A DNA stretch of 64,000 nt from Akanthomyces muscarius (GCF_028009165.1 NC_079243.1:3100001-3164000); one strand, 5' to 3'; numbered from the stretch's first letter, positions 1-15,096 are shown. The notes: generated by a model not told the origin, from the letters alone. A program made the numbers and translations.

Positions 1-924
1 GCCGATGACCTGCATAAGCGTGCCGGAGAGATTTGTGCAAAGCAGACAAGGTAGTTTACGATTGTGCATTGACGGAGCTCGAGGAGGTGACGGTATAGGT
101 GTATATTCTGGCTGATTGACAAGATGCGCGCAAGTAATGTTAGTTCGCAAGTGTTTGGGCGAAGAGTCGTCCTCGGTACGTACCGAATTATGGGGCGTCT
201 TTCCTCTGCGCGATGCCCTCTGTAGGCGCAAAATACTCAGTAGATGGCACGGAGGTGTTGTAGAAACTACGGGCGAGGGGAGTGAAAGCATGAGCTCAGT
301 GCACCGTGTGAATAAATATTGCTCTTGATTTATTTTCTTGCCCTTGGATTTTTTTTCCACAGTTTTCTTCTTCGCTACTGGGGCATTGAAAGCAATGAAT
401 GAAGCCACTCTCTGACCCGAAGCCTGACCCGAAGCCTGACCCTGACCCTGACCCTAACCCGAACGCTGACCCTAACCAGACCAGGCCCACCCCAAGTTCC
501 AGGGCCAGCAATACCAAATACAGTGCCAACTGCTAACCCCAACCCCAAATCGCGAATCGACTCCACTCGACAACATTCTCATCACTTTGCGTCTACAACT
601 TCACATTCGCCCAATTTCGCGCAGCGCAGTGGTTCATGCGCATTTGTTCGACTTTCTTTTCTCAATTGGTAAAAGGATAGAAGGCTGCTTATTAAACCTC
701 CGGCGCATAGGATTTTACACTCCGAAGAAAAATCTGCACTCTTCTGCCCCTTTCACCCCAAGTTTCTCTCTTTCCGAGTTCACAACAGCAGCCCACAAAC
801 AAACTCCCCGCGCGCCATCTCATTATTATTTATTATTATTAGTTTCTTTCACTTTCCTCAAATCATATCATTCATCACCATCTCCACCATAACAAAAAAA
901 AACCCCCCCAATTAATTTCTCGTC
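1..924. other. Upstream intergenic region of the telobox-Myb gene
   Basis: I see no convincing gene here; the open frames are short and unlike known proteins. The region carries a cluster of telomere-like repeats (annotated separately) and then a pyrimidine-rich and A-rich leader (about 760-920) just before the ATG at 925, as expected for a fungal promoter and 5' leader. Confidence 0.6.
413..549. repeat. Telomere-like CCCTAA/CCCTGA repeat cluster
   Basis: Degenerate tandem units CCCGAAG, CCCTGA and CCCTAA run from about 413 to 477. Exact CCCTAA (the complement of TTAGGG) occurs at 452-457 and 470-475. A related CTAACCCCAACCCC element follows at about 532-546. The block is 380-510 bp upstream of a gene whose product has a telobox-type Myb domain, so it is a candidate binding site for that protein or its relatives. 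Binding is inferred, not seen. Confidence 0.6.
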
Positions 925-3309
925 ATGCCCCCCAAACGCGCAACCAGGTCTACGCCTGCGTCCACCGCGCCCGAGTCAATCCCAGCGCAACGCACTCGAG
1001 GCCGCCCTCGACGAAACAAAGGTGCTGGTGCCGTTGCAGACGAGCCGGGCAGGGGCATGGCGACAAGAGCGCGCGCCGCCGCCAAACCGAGCTCTTCTGC
1101 GCCTGCCGCACCGGCCAAGGACCGCGGATCCCTCACCGCCGACCCCATCCCGCGAAAGGGCCCGCCCCGTGACGTCGCAAAGAGTGAATTCAACATCTTC
1201 ACGAGCCCCAATCGCGGCCAGGCAAACAGTGAATCACCCTCTCCCAGATTCGACGCTGAATTTGTCGCCGACGCTGAACCTGGCTCCGAAGAAGACTCTG
1301 GAGCTGAAGACCGTCAAGCAGAGTCTGGCGCCCAAATCGAGGTAGAAGATGCGCCCTTTATGTGTCAAGGCATCCAAAAGCTGGCCGACGCTGCCGAAAG
1401 TATTTTCACCAAGTATAGGGACCTCTTCACCAAGTACAGGGTCATCTTGGACAAGATGAAGGACAACGGCATCTTGGCCAAGGACAGTTTGAGCGGCGCG
1501 GATAAGGCCCAGCTTCAACGCTACAAGACCCAGCTTCGATTCTTCGAGATGGACATGGGTGCTTTCACGTCTATGCGCAACCACCTCGTTGTACACGAGT
1601 CATATGCGCCCTTTCTGCACTGGCTGTGGCTTGATCGTCAAATGCCCGACGATGAAGCCAAAGTCCTCAAGCATTTCTTAATCCCAACCAACCTCGCAAC
1701 CCTCGTCGATATCGTGTACGCAGGCGCCAAGAACGAGTTGCGCGAGGCTGGCGAGGCAGATGTGAATGCGCTCAAAATTCTCGATGACAATTTCGAGGAC
1801 CTTTTCCTGGGCGGCCGCCTGCTCCCCTTGACCAACGCCATGGTGGACCTGGCGCTCGACGTTCGCCAAGCGTATCTGCTCGCTGCGCTCTCCACAGCCA
1901 AGTACAACTCCGAAGCGCGAAGGATTGTATACGACGTCTTTTGCGGCCAGCTCGCGGACCCCTCCGAAAAGCAGCTCAAGAACACGCTTGCCAAGGGGCC
2001 TTACAGGCTCGTGGCTGGCTTGGACAATGACCTGGTGCAGCAGCGCTGCCGCACCCGCGTCGTCGGCTTCCTGAAGCACATTGCCGATAACGGAGCCACC
2101 TTTGCTAACCTGGCCTCGCATCGGGGACGCTTTCCCGCCCAGAACTTCTTGGCCTCCATACAAGCTGTCTATGATCAAGAGCTCAGCAAACCAATTCAGA
2201 TTGCGCGCCTCGCCTGGGCCCGCCTGCAGGATCCCGCCGCGCCTGCTGCCAACGACGCCGCCTCGGAACAAGCCGAGGAATTCCACGACGCCGCCGACGA
2301 GCTCCAAGCCAGTGCAGACGAGTCCTCGGGAGACGAGGAGTCGCAGCCCATTACCCGTGTGCCGAATGCGGAAGCCGACCTCCCCCTCTTCCACAGCGCT
2401 GCCGATCTACGAGATCTCCACGGCTTGCAGCACAGCTCACCGGTGGTGCCGCCACCTTCAAACCAGCAAGCCAGCGCCCACGGTCGCATTCTTGCCGCTG
2501 GCCACGCTGCCGCACCGCTCCCTTCGACTTTGTCCCATCGTCGGCGCCGCAGCCGTTCTTCTCCACCATCATCGCCAATCGCTCATCGCAAGCGCGCCCA
2601 CCAGCAAGTCAGTGATGACCGTCCCCCCGCCACCGGCGACAACGAAGACGACGATCCCTTTGAGACGGATGATCGTTCTGTCAACGAAGACGCTATTCGC
2701 GAGAAGCGGCGCCGTCATCTTGACGCCATGGAGGCGGAGCGTCTCGCGCTGGCGGTTGTCAAGCAGCAGCACCAAAACGAACCCTACCCGCACTCGACTC
2801 CTCCCATGAGCACATCCACCACGGCCGTCGGCGGTCTCACCCAGCGGTCTGAGCTACAGCGCCACGTCATCGAAGCACCTAGACCTGCCGCCTCCCAGAG
2901 TCGCAACACGACCACTACCGTCGCCGACTACCGCAACCAGCCGCGTCCCGCGTTCCACGAGGGCGGCGTCCGCAGGCGGTACCCGTGGTCCAGCCACGAC
3001 GAGCAGGTGCTCATCAGGAGCGTCGCGCAGCACTACGGCAAGTGGAGCCGCATCGAGGAGGAGTGCCGTGAGCTGTTTGAGCACCCGCGCGACCAGCAGG
3101 CGTACCGCGACAAGGCGCGCCTCATGAAGACCAAGATGCTCGTCGCCGACATGCCGCTGCCGCCCGGGTTCAACCACGTCGCCCTCGGCCCCAAGGAGAA
3201 GAGGGAGGTCATCAAGGCCGGCAAGAATCCGCTCCGCCAGGAGACTGACGTGGACATTGCGACGGGACAGGTGACGAATACCGAGTTTGTGCCAGGCCAG
3301 GCTCTATAG
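925..3309 (+). CDS. Myb/telobox DNA-binding protein, Tbf1/Taz1/TRF-like
   Basis: Single-exon gene for 794 aa; the ATG at 925 follows an A-rich leader. Residues about 1-130 are basic, low-complexity and probably disordered. Residues about 140-430 form a long mostly helical region in the place where TRF/Tbf1 proteins carry their dimerisation domain; I assign this by position and character only. Residues about 440-670 are again low complexity with acidic and basic patches. The C-terminal Myb domain (about 683-735) has Trp at 688 and 707 and a third helix containing AYRDKARLMK, which resembles the telobox consensus VDLKDKWR, with Ala in place of the second-last Trp. Family members bind TTAGGG repeats at telomeres (Taz1, TRF1/2) or in promoters (Tbf1). 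Telomere function here is inferred. A generic Myb/SANT factor is the alternative. Confidence 0.7.
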   Translation: MPPKRATRSTPASTAPESIPAQRTRGRPRRNKGAGAVADEPGRGMATRARAAAKPSSSAPAAPAKDRGSLTADPIPRKGPPRDVAKSEFNIFTSPNRGQANSESPSPRFDAEFVADAEPGSEEDSGAEDRQAESGAQIEVEDAPFMCQGIQKLADAAESIFTKYRDLFTKYRVILDKMKDNGILAKDSLSGADKAQLQRYKTQLRFFEMDMGAFTSMRNHLVVHESYAPFLHWLWLDRQMPDDEAKVLKHFLIPTNLATLVDIVYAGAKNELREAGEADVNALKILDDNFEDLFLGGRLLPLTNAMVDLALDVRQAYLLAALSTAKYNSEARRIVYDVFCGQLADPSEKQLKNTLAKGPYRLVAGLDNDLVQQRCRTRVVGFLKHIADNGATFANLASHRGRFPAQNFLASIQAVYDQELSKPIQIARLAWARLQDPAAPAANDAASEQAEEFHDAADELQASADESSGDEESQPITRVPNAEADLPLFHSAADLRDLHGLQHSSPVVPPPSNQQASAHGRILAAGHAAAPLPSTLSHRRRRSRSSPPSSPIAHRKRAHQQVSDDRPPATGDNEDDDPFETDDRSVNEDAIREKRRRHLDAMEAERLALAVVKQQHQNEPYPHSTPPMSTSTTAVGGLTQRSELQRHVIEAPRPAASQSRNTTTTVADYRNQPRPAFHEGGVRRRYPWSSHDEQVLIRSVAQHYGKWSRIEEECRELFEHPRDQQAYRDKARLMKTKMLVADMPLPPGFNHVALGPKEKREVIKAGKNPLRQETDVDIATGQVTNTEFVPGQAL

Positions 3310-4550
3310 AAGAGTGCTGACGTGTGGTCATCCTGATGGCATGAAATGAGGCGGTAGGATGGGATGAGGCAAGGGATGTGGGGATCAATCATCAATGACA
3401 GCACATGTGTTTGATTGTTTTCTGGATCGAAAAAAAGGATGAAGGCGCAATGATGGGTTTTGGGGTGTACATGGGAGGCGGATCAGGAGATCTCGGGGGG
3501 GTTCTCGGCGACCCTGGTGAGATGCCCAGGAAATAACGAGGGATGATGGGATCAAGGAGCGATCATGTTTTATTTGATTTTCTTTTTTGCAGGATGAGAC
3601 CTTGGTATGAATGATGCGATTGTTGTTGAATAAGTTTTTTTTTGTCTTTCGTTTTTCTTCTTTTGTTCTTTTTTTTTTGTTGCGTCGAGCGGTTCTCTTC
3701 TTATATATCCCGCCATGAGCCGATATCTTTAGTAATATATCATTTTTCTTCTTCTTCATGGCAAACATTTTATTCCATTTCGGGAGTGCAGCACATTACA
3801 GCGTAGCAGTTGATATCAAGCATGTTTGAGTGTAAATTGTGCTCTAAGTGTCAATTTTGCCGCGTCCAATCAACGGCTCCAAACTATTTTCCCCTTTCAA
3901 CAATCAACAAAAATAAAACATGTGTATGTTGCTCGAGACAACCTTGGTCGCAGAATATTCCAGCGCTAAAAAAAAAGAAAATAAATAGGATAGAGAAAAG
4001 AAGAGAAAGAAATGGACAGTTGCCGTCAAGTGTATAATCAAAGTAAAGGTCGAAAAGGTGCTTAATGAGAGACGTTAAGGCCATGAGTGGGCAACTTCGT
4101 AGCAATAGACCCTGATACAGTGGGTATAGAGGATCTGTAAATGAAAACAAAGACGTGAGGCATGACGACGCAGCGCAACAGCAACGCCGCGGCAGTAAAT
4201 GCAAAAGAGTATACTCGAGTCCGTCGTAGTGTATGGCAGAAAAGGCAAGGGTCGAGGAAAAGAAGAACAAGAGAGAAAAGGAGAAGAAACATGTATAAAG
4301 ACAGAGAGATGCGGATCCGCCGCATTGGTATTTTGTGTCTTGACCACGGGCAGTGTCAATTAACATATTTGTTGACCGAAAGCCAGTGTCAATGTTGGTA
4401 TTTTGTATCTTGACCACAAGATACTCAATTGGTATCTGCTGTATCTTGACAAAAGGCAGTGTCAGATGTAGTTATCTTGCATATGACAAAACGCAGTCAT
4501 GGTATAAACTTGATCAGCAAAGGCAAATCAGCGTCGTAGATGAAGGTCCC
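3310..4550. other. Convergent intergenic region
   Basis: This lies between the 3' ends of the telobox-Myb gene (+) and the septin gene (-), so it should hold both terminators. It is AT-rich with homopolymer T and A tracts (for example about 3635-3680). No gene is supported. Imperfect repeats at about 4324-4475 are annotated separately. Confidence 0.6.
4324..4475. repeat. Three imperfect copies of a ~50-bp unit
   Basis: The phrases TTGGTATTTTGTGTCTTGAC, TTGGTATTTTGTATCTTGAC and TGGTATCTGCTGTATCTTGA begin near 4325, 4395 and 4431. Copies 1 and 3 are followed by GGCAGTGTCA. Spacing is irregular (about 70 and 36 bp), so this is a decayed direct repeat rather than a clean tandem array. Confidence 0.6.
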
Positions 4551-6274
4551 CTAGCGACGACGGTACGAGTTTTCGCGGTGTTTGAGCTTGTTTGTTCGCC
4601 AGCCTTCATACCACTGCTCCTTGCTGGCCTGGCGCAAGTCGGTGCGCCACTCGCTAAAGACGGCCTCCTTGAGCCGCTGAAAGTCGCAGTGCGTCTCGTT
4701 GTACGGGTCGGCAAAGCCCCAGGGAAACTGGCGGCCGACGACGCTGGGCTCGTACAGGTCGGGGCTGATGGTGGACAGCGGCAAAAAGGGCAGCTCCTCC
4801 TCCTTGTTCTCCTGCGAGGCCTTGTGGCGGATCATGGTTTGCGACGAGACGCGTTTGCCGGGCGAGCGCTTGACGGGACTAAAGTCGGGCGATGTGTCAG
4901 AGTCGCCGCCATTGTCCTGGGGCAGGGTGTCGGAGTCGGCCTCGACATCTTCATCCTCTTCGTCGATGACGCTGTTGGAATCGTCCTCGAGACCGAGGGT
5001 TTCAAGCGGGTCGAGTCCATTCTGACGTATGCTATCCCACACGGCGCGCTTGAGGACGTTCATGTGCTTGGTCGTAATTGTGTCGGCCTTGCCAACGACG
5101 GGGATCACGGTCGTCTTCCTATGGAGCGAGCGCAGGACCTGGAGATCCATATCGTGGTCGAGGGCACCGGTGACCTTGGCCGTGTCGGAGCGGAATCCAT
5201 TCTGGAGGCCTTCGGCGTGCAATTGCGCCTTGCGAGCGCTGGTAATGTTGCGGTCGATATGAGAGGGGTCGAGCATGAGAAAGACGGCGTGGATGTGGGT
5301 GTCCTGCACACCAGGCGAGCGCACCACCTTCATCTCTTCGGCAAAGGTCTGCTCAAACTTGCTTTCGATAAAGGCCGACATTTCTCTGAGCTGGAGATCG
5401 ACGACATTCTTCTCGAGGCCCTCGGAGTCCCAAATGGTCAGGCCAATGCTCTCACCATCAATTTCAGTCTCGAGGTAGTGAGGAACAAAGTTGCCCTCGG
5501 CAGGCAGCGGAGCCTGGTACTCCGGCTGCTCCTGCTTTCTGGGCCGGCGTCTGGGAGGCAGGGCGAGGGCGGTTTTGAGGAATTCGAGAAACGAGGTTTT
5601 CCCCGAGTCTTTGGAGCCAATGACGAGAACACTAGAAGATGGGTCAGCGGCGGGTGTAATGGTGGCGGAAAAGATTCCGAGACAGGCAAGTGTCACAATG
5701 CGGGCTGAGCGAGACAGACAAGCATGTGAGCGAATGAGCAGGCGACTTACTTGAATGGAGTAGGATCCTTGCGACGGCGCACCCTTCTAGGGCTGTTGAT
5801 GGTGCTGATGGCACTGCTGGCGTAGCTGTACCTGCCTCGATGCGTCATGCTTTCGGTGGCGGCGTAGGGGTCAAATGCCGGCTGCTGGACGGCCGTGGGA
5901 TTCTGGGTGCCGGGGATGGGCGGCGGGGCGACGCTGCTGGTGTAGCTGCGGGCGTTGGTGATGCTGCTGCCAAAGGACGAGTCCTGGCGGCCCGAGTTGA
6001 AGTGGTTTGGGCCGTTGTAGGGCGCCGGGGAGCCGTTGGGGGAGAAATGGGTGGGATCGAGACGCAGCTGGGTGCTGAGGGCCTTGGCGAGCTGTTGGCC
6101 GTTGCCGGTGTTGGCAAAGTCGGGAAGGCGAGGCGGACGGCGCTCGCGCTGGCGCTGGAGCTCGGCGTCGCGAGCAGCCTGAGCCTTCTTGCCCAGGTCG
6201 CCGCTCTTAGTGCGCCGGAGGAGGCTGCCGAAGCTGGGGCGGCGCGTAGCAGAGGGCTCCGCGGGAGTCTCCAT
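4551..6274 (-). CDS. Divergent septin-family GTPase (AspE-like)
   Basis: Two exons, 6274-5751 and 5631-4551, with a 119-nt intron (GTAAGT donor, TAG acceptor), give 534 aa. The start at 6274 opens a Ser/Pro/Arg-rich N-terminal region of about 170 residues. The G domain follows. Its P-loop is GSKDSGKTS (about 180-188), the switch-II motif is DSEG (243-246), and VGKAD (about 354-358) stands where septins have AKAD. An acidic Ser-rich insert lies at about 385-430. A septin-unique-like hydrophobic/aromatic segment and a basic C-terminus follow, and no coiled-coil tail is evident. Septins form filaments at septa and growing tips. The divergent P-loop and long N-terminus fit the filamentous-fungus AspE class better than core septins. 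The class assignment is moderate; the P-loop GTPase call is strong. Confidence 0.75.
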
Positions 6275-10803
<4,529 letters not shown>

Positions 10804-11018
10804 TCACCAGAACTTGCCCTGTTTGTAGGGTCCCGCATGAGTCGTCAAGAGTGCGGGGGGGGCCATATCATTGTTCTTTGTGTACCTCCACATCATGGCT
10901 TTGTCGATGTGGCTGCCTCTGTCCGACTCCTCGTTGAGAAAACCGCTCTGCGCGAGGTTAGACAGTATGGTTGACCTAGAAGAAAGAAGAGAAATACACG
11001 TTAGTCCAAACACACACA

Positions 11019-11049
<31 letters not shown>

Positions 11050-11605
11050 GCGTGCGCAGAAACACTCAAGTCTTCTCGTGATGGCACATTTTTTTGCTCA
11101 AAACTTACAAGTGATAGCGGCATCCTTTCACTCCCTCGTCGGTCTCTACCATCTCGTACTTGTGCCAGCCCTTCTTGAGCGTGTGCTCCAGGAACTGACG
11201 GATCGTGGCAGGGGGACCACTCCAAGTGTACGTCGCGCGGTAGAGCATGCTTTTGGACGGGCCCTTGTAGGCCAGCCTGTGCAGCATGAGCACGCCCGGC
11301 CGACTTTCGACTGTTCTTGGGTTCCACATGTCCACCATCTCCAGGCGAATCTGACGAGCGTCCTCCGTCTCGACGATGATGACCCAGTGGTTCTGGTCAA
11401 CCTTGCGGGGCCAATCGTATTCTTGACCCGTGCGATAGTCGTCGGGCACGGCGTCCCCGTCTCTTGCCTCGTTCCATTCCGGGCCAAGCGTATAGCAATC
11501 AATGTGTACCTTGGCCACCTTCCATTGCAGGAAAACGGCATCCCTAGGGATGCCGTTGGCGAGAAGGGTATCGTAGAAGAGCGGCCATCTATGAGTATGA
11601 GTCAT
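10804..11605 (-). CDS. Small protein of unknown function (possibly DUF7770-like)
   Basis: Two exons, 11605-11109 and 10975-10804, with a 133-nt intron (GTAAGT donor, TAG acceptor) join in frame to give 222 aa. No signal peptide or membrane segment is visible. The protein is Trp- and His-rich, with a central NHWVIIVET-type strand segment and a GCRYH motif near residue 160 at the exon junction. The pattern NHW...GCRY and the C-terminal helix recall fungal DUF7770 proteins, but I make that link from memory of the family's look and rate it low. The intron carries a (CA)n(CG)n tract. The gene is flanked by repeats and gene-poor DNA on both sides. Confidence 0.65.
11010..11057. repeat. (CA)n(CG)n alternating purine-pyrimidine tract in an intron
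   Basis: About 26 bp of CA repeat passes directly into about 22 bp of mostly CG repeat. Both are alternating purine-pyrimidine sequences of the kind known to adopt Z-DNA under negative supercoiling. The tract sits inside the intron 10976-11108 of the small unknown gene. Confidence 0.9.
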
Positions 11606-11991
11606 GGTGTGTGTTTATATGGCTAAACGGGTAAAAGTCTTGTGGTAAAGTCGTTGTGGTAATGGGTAGAGTGGGTAGAGATGTGTGGTGGCCGGTGGTT
11701 GTATGTTGGTTATTGGATAAGATTTCGGATTTGAGGTTGGGAATGCTCCTCGTTTTATATTTCGAGTGTCGGAGGCTGTTCACGGCGCGTGCGTAAAGCA
11801 CTGATCAGAAATTGACCTCCTGCCCAGTGCCTTCGCTCAAAGCCCGAGGCTCTGGAGCACTTCTTCAAGCAAATGAGGCTAACAATGATGCGCCTCGCCC
11901 TTTAGTTATCGTCAGCGCGCCCGACCAACAATGGCTCAGCTATTCAGGCTCGCCTTCGGGGTCCAGCGCGGAGGCGATCAGTTGGTAGCAA

Positions 11992-12034
11992 GAATTCCTG
12001 TCGGAGAAGCAAGAGTTCCTGTTGGAGAAGCAAG
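11992..12034. repeat. 21-bp direct tandem duplication
   Basis: Two adjacent copies of a 21-bp unit with core TTCCTGT(C/T)GGAGAAGCAAGA differ at two or three positions. A third, truncated copy may begin at about 12034. Confidence 0.8.
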
Positions 12035-12179
12035 AGTTGACAGAATACTTAGCTCCGAGCATAACACAAACCGCCTTCGTTCCCTCTTGCCAACCCGTAT
12101 GATAATTTTCTCCGGTAGATCGGAGTCTGAGATCACTGATGCCCAACGTCACGACTCACCCTGTGTCGTATATAAGAAG

Positions 12180-12640
12180 GTGTGTTATTCTTTTCCCTTC
12201 TATTATTCCTTCTATTTCTTCCTTCGTTCTTTTTGTTTTGTTTCTTATTTTCTCTCCTTTTCTTTATTCTCTTCATTCCCTTTTTCCCCTTACTATCTCT
12301 TCTTCCTTATTGTCCTCTCTTCTTTCTTATTGTCGTCTCTTCTTTCTTATTGTCCATCTTTCTTATTGTCCTCTCTTTCTTATTGTCCTCTCTTTCTTAT
12401 TGTCCTCTCTTTCTTATTGTCCTCTCTTTCTTATTGTCCTCTCTTTCTTATTGTCCTCTCTTTCTTATTGTCCTCTCTTTCTTATTGTCCTCTCTTTCTT
12501 ATTGTCCTCTCTTTCTTATTGTCCTCTCTTTCTTATTGTCCTCTCTTTCTTCTCCATCTCTTTTCTTTCTCCTCATTCGCTCTTTTCCACTACCCTCGCC
12601 TCTTTCTTCTGATTCTCTCGTCTTTCTCCTTATTTTCTCT
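12180..12640. repeat. Pyrimidine-rich tract with a 17-bp minisatellite
   Basis: About 460 bp is almost wholly C and T on the + strand. From about 12300 to 12545 it is organised as about 14 copies of a unit read as TTTCTTATTGTCCTCTC. Starts at 12362, 12379, 12396 and 12413 show an exact 17-bp period. The first three copies are more degenerate, and the central and distal copies are nearly identical, which suggests recent expansion. Three overlapping frames are open across it (for example 11931-12650), a consequence of the composition, so I do not call a gene. Confidence 0.9.
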
Positions 12641-13043
12641 TAGTAACTAGCCGGCTACTTTACTTCTTTCTGGCTCATTGCACAAAAAACTCCATGTATG
12701 GTGTTTTTCTATCTCCGACGTTACAAACTTGCCGCAATTTACTTCTGCTTGTTATCGAGAATGACGACCCTCAAAGCAGCTTTTTTGATAAGACTCATAT
12801 CTATTCTAGTTGATTGGATTTTTGTGTAGGAGAGTTTATACGTTCTAGTTCCTCGCTGCAGACCCCGCCTCGCTGCAAACCCCGAAATGAAGCCGAGATG
12901 TTCTAGTCTAGTTTGTACATGTAGATGCCGCCAAAACTCCGCGCATGAAAAGCACTTTTTCCCGCTCATCCACGTGCACGACAATGGTATTTTACGAAAT
13001 GACCAATAAAAAAGAAATGCAAAACCGCGATGTGCTGGAGAAA

Positions 13044-15096
13044 TCAGCCGCTAAACACATCATTTTGCAGCTCAATTCCCATGTCCTGCGCCATGTCCTT
13101 CATCCGCTGCTCCATGACGTCCTCCATGCCGCCGCCCAACCCGAGCCACTGGCGGATCTTAAACCAGTAGAAGGCCACGTCCGAAGCCGTCATCACGGCC
13201 TTGAACAGGACGTGCCGCCAGGCGTTGCGCGCGCGTGCGCGCCACCCCAGGCTCGCATCCATGAAAAGACTGCGGCTCGCCCACTCGCCCATGATCTTGA
13301 TGCGGTTGACCGGCGAGCCCATGTACTGGTTGTTGGCCTGCACGATGCGCATGTTGCGCCCGATAAACAGCAGCTCCTTGGGCCACTTGTCCTCGTCGGC
13401 GAGCATGTCGCGCAGGCCCTGCTTCATCTTTTGCTCCATGGCGTGGTGGCGCTCGGCAGCCGTCTTGCCGTCCATGTCGAGGATGGCGGCGCGCGTCGAG
13501 CCGCTGCCGCCCTCGTACGGACGCATGAGGGTCGCGCTGGCGAAGAAGTCGGCGCCCTTGATACCCCACTCCGCCGTGACGCGCGATATCGTCGCATTGT
13601 CAAACGTCATGAGCGCCTTCCAGAACTCGGCGTACTGGTTGCGGAAGGTCGGCGACATGTAGACGTAGAGGCCGTGGTCGATGAGCACGACCTCGGCGCG
13701 GCCGCTGGGCAGGCGACGGATGAAGACGTTGCCCGGGTGCGGGTCGCAGTGGACGACGCCCCATTTGAAGATTTGCGCGGCAAAGAGGTCCGTCACCGTG
13801 GCCATGACCTCCTTGGTCGACAGGCCGAGGCCACCCTGGCCCCGGCGGCCCTTCCACTCTTGCCGGTCCGGCTTGAGCCGGTCCGCGTTCGGCTGCGTGC
13901 GCACCTCGCGCCGGATGGCGTCCATGTCGACCTCGGGCAGGGGCACGCGCGCGCCGGGTGTGCCCTGGCCGCGGCCGCCCAGCCAGCGGCCCGTCAGCGT
14001 CTTCTTGTCCCAGAGCTGCACGCCCTCGATCCATTCGGCCGTCATGACGCGGCGCGACGTCAGCTCCGGGTAGGTGGTAGGCACGTAGACGCGGCCGCGC
14101 ATGCTCTTTTCGTTGTGGATGAGGTTGCGCATCGTCTCCGAGTTTTTGGCCTCGTTGACGAAGTCGGTCTCGAGCTCGAGGCGTTCGGCCATGTACGGGA
14201 CGAGGCTGTAAAAGGGAATGTCGAACCATTTCGAGTAGATCCAGGCAACGCTCCTATGACAAGGTTAGTATACTTGGTGTTCAAATCACTCCCACGAGGG
14301 AAACGTACTTGAACGCCCACAGATCCCATGAAATCTGCTTGGCAATGTCCCGCTTCTGCACTTTAATCGCCACCTCTCGTCCATCAGGCAGTTTCGCCCA
14401 ATGCACTTGGGCGACGCTCGCACTAGCCCTCGCCTTTTTCTCCATGACGCCGTAGCCCGGCTTGCCGGTAAAGCTGACACCAAATACCTCCTCGACGCTC
14501 TTGCCGAAGTCTGCGCGAATCACAGCCTCGACGTCGCGCCAGTCGTCCTGGGGCGCGTCGTCAAACATGCGTGCAAACATCTTTTGAAACGCCGGCGGCA
14601 GCATGGCGCTCTGCATGGCGACGGCCTGGCCCATCTTGAGGTAGAGCCCGCCGTTCTCGCGCAGCAGCGTGGCCATGCGCTCGGCGCTGCGGCGGTGCAG
14701 GTCGGCGACGGAGCCGCCGAACCAGGGCTCGGCGCGGAAGTTGATGTTGTAGTCGACCGCGACGAGCAGCGTCGTGCCAAAGGTGCGCGCCGTGCGCGTC
14801 AGTCCCGCCGCGTACACCTGGCTGTCGACGGCGTAGATGCCGCCGAGCACCGCCGCCGTCCAGAGCAGGCGCCGCGTCCACTTGCGGCCGCGCTTGAACT
14901 GCTTGGCGGCCTGCGGTCGGCCGAGCTCCTGCGGCGTGGGGGGGCGCATAGGCTTGAAAGGCCCGCCGGTCTGGACGCCGCGTCGCGGGAGCCATTGTCC
15001 GTGGCGGGTGCTGCTGATAAGGGTCGAGGTCGGGAGGCGAGGCACGCGACAGCGGCCGCTGCGGGCCGCCCGTCCCAGTATGCGACTTTGCAGCAT
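13044..15096 (-). CDS. Mitochondrial ABC1/UbiB-family atypical kinase (Mcp2/ADCK1-like)
   Basis: Exons 15096-14309 and 14253-13044, with a 55-nt intron (GTACGT donor, TAG acceptor), encode 665 aa. The Arg-rich, acid-poor N-terminus looks like a mitochondrial presequence, and a hydrophobic segment at about 77-90 could anchor the protein in the inner membrane. Diagnostic motifs are KMGQ (154-157) of the KxGQ segment, the Ala-rich loop ASASVAQVH (about 224-232), Lys in EVAIK (245), the catalytic loop HCDPHPGN (about 431-438) and DHG in place of DFG (about 455-457). DHG together with the long insert favours the yeast Mcp2(Cqd2)/ADCK1 branch over Coq8. Members of this branch affect mitochondrial lipid homeostasis and coenzyme Q distribution. 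An insert of about 50 residues rich in Gly, Arg and Pro separates the kinase lobes. The family is sure, the subfamily likely. Confidence 0.88.

Larger units (their letters stand above)
11606..13043. other. Intergenic region with pyrimidine-rich minisatellite
   Basis: This lies between the unknown gene's 5' end and the 3' end of the ABC1-kinase gene. It contains a 21-bp unit duplicated at about 11992-12034 and a 460-bp pyrimidine-rich tract (both annotated separately). No protein-coding gene is supported. Confidence 0.6.

Noticed and set aside
4353..5708. 451-codon + strand open frame
   Set aside because: It lies antisense to the septin gene and has no domain; the minus strand carries clear G motifs.
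11931..12650. Three overlapping long frames rich in Ser, Leu and Phe
   Set aside because: They arise from the pyrimidine-rich minisatellite, which is open in all frames.
12945..14312. 455-codon + strand open frame
   Set aside because: It is antisense to the ABC1-family gene, whose catalytic motifs are on the minus strand.
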